This document shows positions 1-10,912 of a DNA stretch of 64,000 nt, in pieces. Each line of letters opens with the position of its first letter. The stretch's first letter is position 1. Source of the stretch: Flaccisagitta enflata (Eukaryota > Chaetognatha > Sagittoidea > Aphragmophora); NCBI GenBank assembly GCA_965153355.1, contig OZ231126.1, positions 101,928,001 to 101,992,000 on the forward strand, in the 5' to 3' direction. A model generated the notes under the pieces. That model ran no database searches and had not been told where the DNA came from. It saw nothing but the letters and a program-made list of their open reading frames with translations. The position numbers and the translations under genes were made by a program.

Positions 1-135
1 CGGCACCAAATGATAGGAAATTCCATGCAGAATCCAAATTTGCCCATTTTGACGCCTTTTTTGGAGATCTTGGCTCGGGTTTTTTGCGTCAAAGTGCCAC
101 GTGCGCCGTTTAGCGTCAAAATCCTCATTTTTTCA
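1..135 (+). repeat. Left inverted repeat of the 5-kb element
   Basis: Reverse complement of 4830-4966. Matching blocks include GATAGGAAATTCCATGC, TTTGCCCATTTTGACGCC and GCGTCAAAGTGCCAC. Similarity fades after the GCGCCGTTTAG block, around position 135. Confidence 0.75.
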
Positions 136-439
136 CTGATTTTACAGTCCAACTGCATAATATTGTTTATTCAAGCGAACTTCTACTTGATTTAGTGAAA
201 GATTTTGCTACTCATAGATAGGAAGTTGTTTCAATCAGTTTCATTACCATTTTCACCCACTTTTAGACACCGGAAGTGCTGGATAGACCAGAAGTGATGT
301 AAACAATGCCGGTTTTCACTGTTGGCGCATTATGGCTGATTGCCAAAGGGTATCAAATCTCAAGATTAGTCAGTAATGCACTTTTGTAATAATTCGATAA
401 AAATTCAGTAATAATTCAACTAATTATACAACAATAACA

Positions 440-1428
440 CTAATAATTCAACAAGTTGATAAGGAAGAAGCTAGGCGAAAAATTCCGATGAATTCGATGG
501 GAAAATGGGCAAATAATGAATTTGAAGCCCAGCGTAATGTTACTTTTTAGTTGGTTTTGCATGTGTGCGGCGATGCATTTCAACACCCTGAAGCATGCCA
601 GCGTGGTTATTCTTCCATTAAAATCTGAGGCAAATTTCACCGCCCGTTCCGCGGCATCGTTGACCGGCGATAATCCATTCACGAGCTCCCGGAACAATTT
701 GTAGTTGCCATCGCTAGCCCACTTGGATGCAGGCAACCCAAGGAACGTTGGCTCGAAATGAGTGAGCTGGAAAAAAGATTTTAAAAAGTTGATTGGTTCT
801 CTTTAAACCTGTTACATCATATTCATGGCTCCAAAGAACAGTATTGTATTACCTGAAAAAACAGCCAAGATTCCTCAGTGACAAAATCTTCAAGGCGACT
901 GTCTTCATCAATTCCCGGCATGGTCGGTTTACCCATTTCCACATGGGCCTGAGGATCATGGGTCTTCAAAGCAGCAGCCATGGCTTCCTTCATTTCCTCA
1001 CTGACCTTCTCTGAGGCAAGGGCAAGGATGACTGAACGGCCGGTGAGGTAGTCGGTGTGCAAGTCGACCTTCTTTTGAGCAGCCTTTGCACCCTTGAGAT
1101 TGCGTGCGAGCCAGTCCTCGAGGGGTTTGTAAAGGGAGAGAGTGAGGAAAGGCGTGTCCGCCATTCGCATGCAAGACATCCAGAAGAAGTGGATATAGAC
1201 CATGTAGAAGGAAAACATCAACACGTCAATTTGCTGCTTGGGTCCCAGGGTGAAGTGCTTGTTGCAAATCAACATCTTCAAGATGTAGAGGCAAGCCCCT
1301 ATCCATCGGGCGTGATGAGTGGCACTCAAACGCTTGGCCATCTTGAGGTGAGGCAGAAAGCCAGCGAGGAACTGGTGGGAAATATATTTAGATGTGTGTT
1401 GTAATGATGTACTGAGCCAATGATTCAT
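440..1428 (-). pseudogene. Transposase-like gene, C-terminal exons (HHARW region)
   Basis: Two exons on the minus strand. 1371-853, between a CCCACCAG acceptor and a CAG|GTAATA donor, encodes ATHHARWIGACLYILKMLI, then ADTPFLTLSLYKPLEDWL and FVTEESWLFFQ. From 766, after a TTTTTTCCAG acceptor, the last exon reads LTHFEPTFLGLPASKWASD and NDAAERAVKFASDFNGRITT. The series 'HHARWM.KA.Y.LKI', 'V....FF' and 'ND.AER.V.L..DFN' is the conserved C-terminus of the same transposon family as the central core. Both exons are open and their junction keeps frame. The end of the last exon runs into low-similarity sequence, and no polyadenylation signal was pinned down. Confidence 0.62.
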
Positions 1429-1714
1429 GCAAGTAGATCTACTTTATGCAACTACAACTGTACTAATTCTGTTACATTAGGCAAGCTGGTGTATGATATC
1501 TATGTGTAAAAGAGCACGCCGTGGATGCTTTAATTATTATATCATCATACTACAACTTCTGCTATAATACTACAAGAGATTGTAAAAACAAAGATACAAA
1601 CCCCCGAATCTGTAAAAAAAAGATTGGAAAAAAAGAAGATAGACTTACCAAGTTTGTTTGTTTCTTTTTGTTTTATATTTCACTGCTATTCAATGCCTGG
1701 GTAACTTACTGCAA

Positions 1715-2059
1715 CTAAGCGACAACACTCTTTGTAGTCGCCTCGCAGCTTCTCCTTGAATTTTGCCGACTCAGCATCTGGCGATTCCGCATTTGCCGAT
1801 TCCGCATTTGCCGATTCCGCGTTTGCCGATTCTGAGTTTCCCCGATTCCGAGTTTCCCAATTCCGCTTTTCCCAATTCCGCGCGCGTTTGCCGGTTCTTT
1901 GTCGGTCAGTTCTTTGTCGGACAATTCTGCATCGGACGCTTTTGTGTTGACCTTCGCAACAAAAAGTTGGTTGAGCAAGTTCATCAACCCCTCGTGGAGT
2001 CGATGCGCCAAATCGTCATTGGGCACAAGTAGTTGGACCTGAAAAAATAATGAAATCAA
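1715..2059 (-). CDS. Candidate internal exon of the transposase-like gene, with 15-bp repeats
   Basis: Starts after a good acceptor (TTATTTTTTCAG, ~2039) and reads NDDLAHRLHEGLMNLLNQLF. It then enters a degenerate 15-bp tandem repeat (GATTCCGCATTTGCC on the plus strand, 1785-1870) encoding NRQMRNRQM-like peptides. Position and strand fit an exon between the central core and the HHARW exon. The repeat and the lack of recognised motifs leave it uncertain. Confidence 0.3.
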   Translation of the reverse strand: MISLFFQVQLLVPNDDLAHRLHEGLMNLLNQLFVAKVNTKASDAELSDKELTDKEPANARGIGKSGIGKLGIGETQNRQTRNRQMRNRQMRNRQMLSRQNSRRSCEATTKSVVA

Positions 2060-2138
2060 TTTTTGATTTAACTCCTACTGATTTCGAGGGACCAAGTGAT
2101 TTATCTGTAATCATAGGAATTCTGTTAAAGCCAATAAA

Positions 2139-2350
2139 AACAAGGCCGGATACACGGATACCCCAGTCGCGTGCGGGTGGGCAGGAGCCGTAATTGAGGT
2201 CACCAGATCATTTGGGCAGGAGCAGTGAAGCCAAAAACCCCAAAAACCCAAAATTAGTAAAGTGTGACGGACGGACAGACGGACGGACGGACCGACGGAC
2301 AGATGGACCGACAAAGCGGGGTGTAGAGTCGCGTAGCACGCGACTAAAAA
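2139..2350 (+). mobile_element. Palindrome-ended short repeat (Helitron-like family A), copy 1
   Basis: Near-full copy. It starts AACAAGGCCGGATACACGG, has a CAGTCGCGTGCGGGTGGGC block, a (GACG/GACC)n core and the end AAGCGGGGTGTAGAGTCGCG, then a CGCGACTAAAA terminus. The terminal block can form an AGTCGCG/CGCGACT hairpin. It sits inside the 5-kb element, so it inserted later. About 14 relatives are listed below. Confidence 0.65.
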
Positions 2351-2351
2351 T

Positions 2352-3154
2352 TTAAAAAAACAGGCTTAAGGGAGAAAGAATTAACATTTGTACAACATGG
2401 AATTCTGTTAAAACGAGCCTGATGATACTTAGATCAATTGTAACTAATCGAGGCATCATCTCTTTGATACCTTTCTTAATTAGAAAATGATATTTTTTAT
2501 CTATCTTAACCTTTTCTCCTGCACTCGACAGAATCTCATCCATTTTCTTGAGAATTCCAGGTCATTCCTTTTTGAAACGCGTGTATACGCCATCTCTGGG
2601 TCCTTCCGTGGGCCATCGCTTCTGGATCAAGGCGCCTAGAACTAACTCCAGGATGTGATGGAAGCAAGGCCACCACATGACCGCGCGCCCAAACGCCTCT
2701 CGTTCGATGTAAGCACAAGCGCCTGAATTGATATTCATTCTAGTCCAGATATTTTTCTCCTCTTTTGCAATCATCACTTGAAATATTTTTTTTTCACTTT
2801 TCAACAAACCTCTGTCGCGACTGGTGTTGACAGTGTAGGTGTAGTACGAGAGTCCATCTCCACATTTGCCCAGTTTCCACGCCAGAACGAGCAACGATAC
2901 TGCGGTTCCAACCTGAATCCCAGTTCCTTCATCCACCTTGGTGTCCCCCAAAAACTTGTCCTTTTCTATCCCAGGGCCAGTGGCACTGACAGAGACCCAT
3001 TCCTTCTTGTCACCGGTAGACAGATTGTCTCGTTGTTTTCCGTTGTAATGGATTTGAACAAAATCCGGGAATTGGAAATTTTCCTGCAGAATTTTATTCA
3101 GACGCAGAAAATCGGTGAGGGTTGTCATGCAAAATGAAACGAGCGCCTTCTGAC

Positions 3155-3213
<59 letters not shown>

Positions 3214-3393
3214 GACAAATGCTTTCTTCGCCAAATGGTTTTCTCCTCGTAGTTCTCTGATCAGAGAGGGTGAAAGAAGAACGTCGTCCATGTTGATCCC
3301 AGCGTCGACGAGTAGATCCTTAAGAAGATGGAAGAGGTTTTCCGACAAAAGTTTAGCCCAGTCTGCAGCATCGAGAACACTTGATCCAATCAC
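2352..3393 (-). pseudogene. Transposase-like gene, central core (HHILELVL region)
   Basis: The block 3393-3094 encodes SSVLDAADWAKLLSENLFHL and is then expanded by a (GA)n run at 3161-3211 that reads as (RE)n. The next frame, from 3128, holds FVQIHYNGKQRD and GTGIQVGTAVSLL. An intron at 2809-2723 (donor GAG|GTTTGT, acceptor ATTCAG) restores VNTSRDRG joined to ACAYIEREAF, then PCFHHILELVLGALI and DGVYTRFKKE. The motif order 'VNT..GAC..E' then 'CxHHIxELVL' then 'FKRF' is characteristic of the same uncharacterised transposon family. A TGA at 2564-2562 replaces the expected tryptophan codon after FKKE; the frame then continues PGILKKMDEIL. Frame slips, a microsatellite and a nonsense codon make this a dead copy. 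Confidence 0.65.
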
Positions 3394-4320
3394 GCTGTTT
3401 TAAGGTGAGCTTGATGGTTTCGGGGATGCGCTTTTGCTTGACGTCAGGCAGCGTAAAATCGGGATCAACGCCTCGCTCGGCGGACGGTTGTTCGTCGGGA
3501 TCATTGATGATTTCTGATGAGACTGTGGCATTGTCGACCTTGAAGAATGAAAGAATTTTTTTGGTGAATTTAGTAAGATAACATGGAAACTGGAATGGCA
3601 TTTTTGAGTCGCGAAGAGGCATTGTTTGTCGGTCTGTTGGTCCATCGGTCATTGATGTTTGAGGAAGAGGTAATGCGCGTTTCCGCCCCTTGCCACCCAT
3701 CAGCAACTAATATTGATACTCCATTTGATGCTATTTGTGTTAAATCTTACTCGTTGGCGCTCTTTCTCCTTTTCTTGTTGTTGCTGTTGTTCTTGAGCAC
3801 GCTTGGCTGCTTGATCAAACCGGCCCTGTTGCTTCCAATCTCGAGCCCCAAATCAGACCGGTTCATTGCGACGTAACCAACGAATGAATTCGGCGTCTTC
3901 CTCGCGCGCATCTTTTTCTCTTTTGGTGTCGCTCAAAACCATGTCAATTGCGTCGTGCGCCGTGACGTCAAAAAACAAATCTCTTTTTCTCGAAACAATT
4001 ACAAATAGCAAAATCTGCTGAGCATTGTCCGATTTGTATTCATTACAGGGATGTGCTCTCAATACAACTTAATATGGTGCTGATTCTTACCCTATTCGCG
4101 AAAGTCAGCTTTTTTTTTGGGCAAAGAAAGGCAAGATCAGCGTGAAAATTGGCAACGTTTTTTGCAATGATCCGGCGTTGGAGAAGCGGGATACGAGCGT
4201 CGCCAAGCTGCCACAACTTCATGAGCTTGTTGGCAACGGTGTCAGCGGCAGTGGTCGCATTTTTACCATTTTCAGGCTGTTTGGAAAGAACGTCTTTTCC
4301 TTAAGGTGGCTGACACGGCG
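3353..4320 (-). pseudogene. Transposase-like gene, N-terminal exons (decayed)
   Basis: Exons read on the minus strand. (i) About 4315-4091 contains NKLMKLWQLGDARIPLLQRR and ends at an AGG|GTAAG donor. (ii) 4014-3751, after a CTCAGCAG acceptor, contains DLFFDVTAHDAIDMV and then a Q/E-rich stretch ending at CGA|GTAAG. (iii) About 3695-3353 carries PETIKLTLKQ at its end. The pattern 'LW..ARIP' followed by 'LFDV' matches, from memory, the start of a large uncharacterised transposon-encoded family known from aphids, spiders, crustaceans and hydra. Damage is visible. An in-frame TGA follows RRNEP in exon ii. One extra base separates LTLKQ from the next block VIGSSVLDAADW, which continues in another frame at 3393. 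This is the 5' end of the same gene as the next two entries. Confidence 0.6.
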
Positions 4321-4829
4321 GCTGCATGAAGTCTTCAAGGGGCCGTAAAATTTGAAATTCAGGGTAAAGCGGCGCTGCACGTAAATCCATGGCCATGGTA
4401 TTACATGAAAGATCTTAAACTGAAAAGGCAATGTAAAATATGCAAGTGAAATTTGAACAGTAACACGCAACTATGAAAAACTTATGCATACGCCCCTGCA
4501 AACAAAAATTGTGATACTTTAATTTATTTGTGATTACACAAGATACAGCCAGGTAACACTACTTGTGCCATTTGAAAACAAAAGTCCACCACAATCTTCA
4601 CGTCGGGCTTACTTTTACTGTTTCCATTCAATTTTTGATCATTTCCGGTCGTTTCCGGTCGTTTCTGGTCGTTTCCGGACATTTCTGGTCATTTCCGGCC
4701 ATTTCTGGTCTCTAACTTCAGTCCAGAATTATGCACTTGACTAGTTGGCTATCTCTGACAAGTAGGAAGTCTCTCTCACTGACTTAAGAGTGGATAGACC
4801 GTATTATATGGGGATAACTCTTATTTTTA

Positions 4830-4966
4830 CACGTAAAATCACAATTTTGACACTAAACGGCGCATGTGGCACTTTGACGCGAAAAACCAGAGCCAAGATC
4901 TCCAAAAAAGGCGTCAAAATGGGCAAATTTGGATTCCGCATGGAATTTCCTATCATTTGGTGCCGC
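4830..4966 (-). repeat. Right inverted repeat of the 5-kb element
   Basis: Mirror of bases 1-135 on the opposite strand. The sequence beyond 4966 (ATATGTTTTCTAG...) shows no further match, so the element boundary is probably at or just past the GGTGCCG block. Confidence 0.72.
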
Positions 4967-5446
4967 GATATGTTTTCTAGTATGAAAACTCTCGGAGAAA
5001 AATGAATCTATTAGCGACTGTACTTTCTCTACTTAAAAAAATGAGTAATGACGACTTATAATTACTATTTCATCTTATCTATCGACTCTAATAATAAGTG
5101 CAAGTGTGAAAAAAGAATTTGAGTTGCATATAAGGTAAGACGTTGGCGTTACGATATGTTACACATCGTACACGAAGAATTCATTGATTGATGCAAAGAA
5201 CTGCGATTTGCTCTTTCATTGTCTGATGTGTCTGCGTGAAATCTTACATGATTTGCCAATCAGAAATGCGAAGTCACTCACTCTTTTTTTTTTTCTCGAT
5301 CTACCTCTTTCTACTCATCCATCTTAAAATATCTGGGTCCTTCTTTACCTCCAGTGCAAACAGCTAATGATCATTGATTTTTTAGAAGACAGCATTTTAT
5401 TCATTGCAACGAAAGCAATTTATCACAGAAGTGAAATGTAAAAAGT

Positions 5447-5490
5447 AATGTTTGACCGACCAACTGACCAATGGACAAAGCGGGTTGTAA
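5447..5490 (+). repeat. 3'-part fragment of family A repeat next to the SET stop codon
   Basis: GACCGACCAACTGACCAATG followed by GACAAAGCGGGTTGTA matches the core and 3' block of the family A repeats. The terminal palindrome is missing, and the fragment ends two bases from the stop codon of the SET-like gene. Confidence 0.45.
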
Positions 5491-5491
5491 A

Positions 5492-6348
<857 letters not shown>

Positions 6349-7690
6349 GATGATTGATTTATCACAGATCTTTACATAACAAGCAAAAACAATGGGTGAA
6401 TAAATAGTTATAGTTACATACTAAGTATGTATTTTTTCTATGAAGAAATGTCATATTTGCGACAACAGGATTGATAACATGGCTGGATAAACAGCAGGGC
6501 CAACGGTTTTTGCATCAAATCAATTGAACACCCCAGCCTGCAGCTTTTTTAAACCGACTATGTCTATACTGTTGAAAACTACTCGCTATATGACTTTTCT
6601 CCGTGATTTAGAGGTGCCAGATTTGATATTTTGATCATAACTTGCTGGTGGTTGTGGTAAAAATGTCAAATTTAGGTCATTTTGGCCGCCAAATTGGGCC
6701 ACTTAGCCTTAGAAATCAAACCTAAAATGAGATTATAAAACTAAAGCTCAAGATCTCACTAGTGGTGCAATCTGCATGTTTCTATCATTTTTCGTTTAGA
6801 TTTTAGAGCATTTCAAAGATGAAAGGGTTTGAAGGGAAAATTGCAGCTTTAATTTCAGTGGCAATTTTGACATTTTTCACAAATTTCAATATTTCGTGGC
6901 TTTGGATGGACCAATCTGCATAAAATTGGTGATCAAATTGAAGAGTTTTTCCTGTTCTAGCTGATGGTGAAAAAAATTTTGATCGATATTCCCCCCAAAA
7001 AATTTTAGAGTCTGTAGAAGCAGGTGCAAAAAAGTTGATTTTTTTGCAAATTGGTCAATTTTGGATGAAAACTTAGGCCACTTCCAATTCATAGAAAGAC
7101 TTAAAATCCATGAGCAAAATGAAGTACTGCTCAGGAGCTAACCTGTGGCGCAATCGGCGTGCCAATATGTTTTTGCATTCAGATTTAATAGAACTTCAAA
7201 GATTAAAATACCCAAAAATTGTTATTTTGACATACTCTTAGATCTTTGAAGTTCTATAAAATCTAAATGCAAAAACAAATTGACACGCCAATTGCACAAT
7301 GATTGCACAATGATCATAAACAACATCAAATTTCGTCGTTTTAAAATAAACTGCGGTCTAACAATATCGCGATGGGATGTGGAGGAAAACTGTCTAAACG
7401 GCAAAGGGAAAGGGTCATCTTTAAGCTAAATGAACAATCCAGCCATCAGTACAAAAAATTCACGGGCTAACGATGATGAGTGCGTGTGTGTCATCAGTGT
7501 TTTTTTTTTTGTAAACCGTTCCCAAATTCATGCGAGTCATATCCATAGATAGATGTGCTGTTCTGAAAGATTTCCAGCAGTAAATGAAATTGTCTTTTAT
7601 TTCCATATGTAGTTAGTTTCCTATGATAAGTTATAATAAACACGGGCGTGTGAAGACAAGGGTGTAAAGATAGACGTATAAAGACTTTGA
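6349..7690. other. AT-rich non-coding stretch with an inverted repeat
   Basis: No supported gene. Around 7141-7305 two ~65-bp arms (TTTTTGCATTCAGATTTAAT... and its reverse complement) form an imperfect hairpin, perhaps a small foldback MITE. The rest is AT-rich unique-looking sequence. Confidence 0.5.
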
Positions 7691-7746
7691 AGGCAAACTC
7701 AATACGTCGTCTTGCTCCATCGGCGTTGTCTCGACTATAATCGGCT

Positions 7747-8010
7747 GTGATGGCAGCAAAGGCGGATCTTAATGATGTGCAGTTCCGTTTTCCGCAGGTT
7801 AGTTATTTGCAACACATATATTCTACAGACAGAGCATTGAGCAAACCGAGTGAGGAATTTATGATACATCTTCTATACTCAAATTGCATACCCATTCTCT
7901 TATTCGCCTCCACTATAAAAGATTTCCCATCACACCAAATACAAGACTTGCACTGCCACAAATGACACTCTCCATCCGCAAAAAAACTGTCGTAAATTCT
8001 TGCAAATGAC
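7747..8010 (+). pseudogene. LINE reverse-transcriptase C-terminal remnant
   Basis: Reads KPSEEFMIHLLYSNCIPILL followed by degenerate sequence with two stops. It closely parallels PKENVLMHLLYSNCVPKLIF in the 38.6-42.4 kb LINE, so it is a small decayed piece of the same kind of element on the opposite strand. It has no start or end of its own. Confidence 0.55.
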
Positions 8011-8034
8011 AATAACAAAGAAGTCCTACCTACA

Positions 8035-8430
8035 GCTGGTTATCCTATAATTCTTACGATCCTAGATTTGTGGGTTAGAAGGGTTACGATTGTAGGTTTT
8101 CTAGGCTCTTTTAAATGGGAGAATGGGTTTTTCCTTCATAATCCAAAAAGTGCTAGATCAATTTTTTTTATTTCTTGGGTCAATATCAATGAGACCACTT
8201 ACCTTTGCCAAAAGAAATTTTCATTGCCACTCTTCTATAAATAGGTGAAATGTGATGATGAATGTGGCTTTCTACAATGCTTACAATTCTAGGTTATCTT
8301 GCTTAGAAAGCTTACGATTCTAGAAACATGCACAGAAAGCTTACGATTCTAAGTCTTCTGTGATTCATTGCCCACAGGTTAGGCCATGGATTAGTAGGCC
8401 CCAATTTCAGAGAGAGAAAAACATTTATGC
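8035..8430. other. Non-coding stretch with scattered CTTACGATTCTAG repeats
   Basis: Five imperfect copies of a ~13-bp word (CTTACGATTCTAG/GTTACGATTGTAG) occur between 8050 and 8365, irregularly spaced. No gene is seen. Confidence 0.4.
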
Positions 8431-8580
8431 ATGGCATCAGGCTTTTTCACATCATTGCTCCCGCCTGAATGCCTATACTCGGACTTGGAACATTTGCCCC
8501 CTGGGACCCTCTACTTGCAGATGGATGAAGTAGCCTCCTATGTGCGTCTTCCTGCATCTACCCTGTCATCGAAAGCAAGT
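8431..8580 (+). CDS. Short open frame cut by the foldback MITE, function unknown
   Basis: Reads FFTSLLPPECLYSDLEHLPP and LQMDEVASYVRLP, with balanced composition unlike the surrounding AT-rich sequence. It then runs into the left arm of the MITE at ~8560. There is no recognised family and no splice sites were resolved. It may be chance. Confidence 0.2.
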
Positions 8581-9320
8581 GTTACCGGCAAAACTTTTGT
8601 TGTGCCTAAAATTTTCATTTTGAGAAATTCTGAGTGGTTTTGTCTGAGTGTACATAACCTACGGTTAATTCATGCAAAATTTTGTTGCATTAGCTCTACA
8701 TGATTTTGAAGATTGACGGAATTTCATGAAATTTTGCTTTGAATATTGTATTATTCAGCACATCTGTATTTTAAAAACCCCAAAAGTATTCACATAAATT
8801 AAGCAAAAAAACTTGATTGCTCATGAATTAACTAAATTACATTCTTTTTTTGCATATTCATGTACATCTTGCCCTTCTAAAGAAATTTGACCTTTTTACA
8901 ATGAGAAATCTGGTGAAGAACCTGCTGAGACTTGAAAAGTCGGAAGAAAATTCGCATTTGCCACATAGATTCCAATGATTTAATGATTTTCTGTAAGGTA
9001 TGTTATCTCTGAATCATATATATGTTACAAGACTAATCTCACTGTTTTAGTTTGATCTGTCTGGATATAACATAAAGTTAAAGTAACAGAGGTCGGTCTT
9101 TCTTTTCATCAAGGAGCTCTTGATGTGGTTCTCCTCTATTTCAATCAAAACTATGTGGAAGCCAAACCGCTTGAGCTAGTGCTTTGAAATTTTGCATGAA
9201 AAAAATCGTAGGCTATGTGCTTTATAACAAAACCAATCCGGATTTATGAAAACAAAAAACTTTGGGCACAGTAAAGGTTTTGCTGGTAACACTCGCTTTT
9301 GATGTCAGGGAATACGAGGA
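8560..9320. mobile_element. Foldback MITE with ~150-bp inverted arms
   Basis: The left arm 8555-8705 (CCCTGTCATCGAAAGCAAGT, GTGTTACCGGCAAAAC) is mirrored by 9165-9325 (reverse complement CCCTGACATCAAAAGCGAGT, GTGTTACCAGCAAAAC). The inner ~460 bp is AT-rich and non-coding. No clear target-site duplication was found. The left arm overlaps the 3' part of a short plus-strand reading frame (8431-8703), which may be a disrupted host or element exon. Confidence 0.6.
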
Positions 9321-9539
9321 TGTGGCTGTTGGTGTGTCCATTGATGGGTCCCCTAGTCCCCGGTTGGTCTGTCAATTACGCAAATGAGGCACTCTTCTTG
9401 GGCTTTACCAGGCCTTGCTTTTCGATCATCAACTTGAATGATTTGTTGCATCTATGAAATTTGCAACAACAGGTGATTTACAAGAATTCTTGAGAAAAAC
9501 TGTTTAACATGCATCTTTACTGTCGGTCCACCATATAGG

Positions 9540-9996
9540 TCATCACACATCCACTGCATCCAATGCCCTTGGCCAATACAAGTCAGCCATGCTTCAACAC
9601 GCACGCGAGCATTCACACTACTTCAGAAGGGAAGACACCATCGTCCTTCACCACGAAAGCAACTGGGTATTAAGGGGTATGTATGAGGCCATTTTCATCA
9701 AGACACTCCAACCATCCATCAATATTGACCCAGGACACCATACACTTTCATCTCACTTTGACCATATTCTCAAACAAGCCATTAAACAACCCGCTGCTCC
9801 TCCTCCTCATAATCCCGAATTAGAGAGCCTCATCAACACAGCGCCACGTGGTCAAGGCCGGCCCCGCTGTCAACCCGCGATGAGCCAACCGCAGCAGCCG
9901 AAGCAGCAGCCGCAGCACCAACCGCAGCAGCCCCAGCGGCAATCCCAACGCATCCGCCATCGTTGTCAACAATCATCGATTTCTCAACCCACATGA
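9540..9996 (+). pseudogene. Penelope-like retroelement 3' end: GIY-YIG endonuclease remnant
   Basis: The frame passing through LGQYKSAMLQHAREHSHYF, ESNWVLRGMYEAIFIKTLQP and SINIDPGHHTLSSHFDHIL matches the C-terminal half of the GIY-YIG-type nuclease of Penelope-like elements (ENW/SNW..RG..EAI.IK...PS.N). That domain nicks target DNA during retrotransposition. The tail is P/Q-rich and low-complexity (QPQQPKQQPQHQPQQPQRQ) to the stop at 9996. The reverse transcriptase and the N-terminal GIY-YIG motif are absent, so this is a 5'-truncated insertion. The structured 3' UTR follows (entries at 10043 and 10175). Confidence 0.7.
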
Positions 9997-10042
9997 ATCC
10001 ATCGCCGATCATGCGCTCATTAGGGTGACCACAGGCGGCACC

Positions 10043-10063
10043 CTAAGCAGATTTTCTGCTTAG
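10043..10063 (+). promoter_or_regulatory. Conserved hairpin in Penelope-like 3' UTR
   Basis: CTAAGCAG-ATTTT-CTGCTTAG is a perfect 8-bp stem followed by a TC microsatellite. The second tail at 59623 has CTGAGCA...TGCTCAG in the same context (GCGGCACCCT just upstream). The A-T pair has become G-C, a compensatory change. Confidence 0.55.
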
Positions 10064-10174
10064 TCTCTCTCTCTCTTTGTCTCTTTGTCTCTTTGTTCCG
10101 ATTGTCTCTATCTCTGGCTTTTGCAACTTTACCTTCATCTTTCTCTCTCCTTATTTGTATCATTTCTCATTTCT

Positions 10175-10220
10175 TCTCCCCTGAAGAAGGCTGATGTTTT
10201 TCGGTCAAAATATTGGGAAT
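10175..10220 (+). ncRNA. Degenerate hammerhead-ribozyme-like motif, Penelope-like tail
   Basis: CTGAAGA (fits CUGANGA) at 10181 is followed by a possible stem II (GGCT...GGTC), then CAAAATATT in place of GAAA. Flanking TCCC and GGGA can pair as stem I. The G of the GAAA box is lost, so activity is unlikely. The better copy is at 59806. Confidence 0.45.
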
Positions 10221-10689
10221 AAATAATATTTCAACGTTTGTTTATGATCCATCTAATACAATCACAAGACCAATGAATTTAAAATGTACCCGCCAGGCAT
10301 GTCATGAATGAATGGTAATTAACTTACAGACATTTTTCAAGAAATGTTGCTCGAGCAATTTGGGAATTTCATTTCATTGTGTTTGTCACATCATTTTCCT
10401 GGTTAGGGTCCATAGTAAGTGCAAAACAAGCCTGTAAACCAGAGACATAACGATCTTAAGGTGTGTTTCTAGTCAGAGACTATCGCGTTTTCAATGGGCC
10501 ACTAGGTTGCTCTCTGCATTTGTTTGCTCAAACTGCTCAGTCCCTAAGCAGCACTTTGCTTTGCTTGCTTGCTCTGTTCATAGGCTCGCTCACTCACTTC
10601 GCTCACTCCCTCATGGGACGGTTGGAATTCATGAATATGTGTTCACACTGGTTGAATCTGTCACACAATTTATGTCGTATCACACGAGT

Positions 10690-10860
10690 TTGTCTCACAA
10701 GTTATTTCATATCACACGAGTTTGTCACGCGAGTTTGACACGTGGTTCAGACACGTGAGTCTGCCACGCGAGTGCGCCCCGCGAGTACGCCGCGCGAGTG
10801 CACCCTGCGAGCCGCTACGCAAATCCGCCTTATGATTCTGATACATCAGTGCGTTATGTG
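10690..10860. repeat. Degenerate 13-bp tandem repeat, GC-rich
   Basis: Units of 13 bp follow one another: CACGCGAGTTTGA, CACGTGGTTCAGA, CACGTGAGTCTGC, CACGCGAGTGCGC, CCCGCGAGTACGC, CGCGCGAGTGCAC, then fade. It lies just upstream of the first recognised exon of the next gene. Confidence 0.7.
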
Positions 10861-10912
10861 ATGTTAATGAGACAATCGCGTGTATGACCACTCTTTGCTC
10901 TATTTTCCACAG

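Larger units (their letters stand above)
1..4966. mobile_element. Putative DNA transposon, ~5 kb, inverted repeats around a spliced transposase-like gene
   Basis: The first ~135 bases reappear in reverse complement at 4830-4966, starting CGGCACCAAATGATAGGAAA at both outer ends, with only scattered mismatches. Between them lies one minus-strand multi-exon gene of transposase-like type (separate entries) and an inserted palindrome-ended repeat at 2139-2350. This is the layout of a cut-and-paste element. The left repeat begins at base 1, so the true left end may lie outside the window and no target-site duplication can be checked. The superfamily is not assigned. The gene carries stops and frame breaks, so this copy is probably inactive. 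Confidence 0.6.

Noticed and set aside
10463-10758. Two overlapping plus-strand frames before the first exon
   Set aside because: Run into the 13-bp tandem repeat, no motif, no splice-phase match to the following exon.
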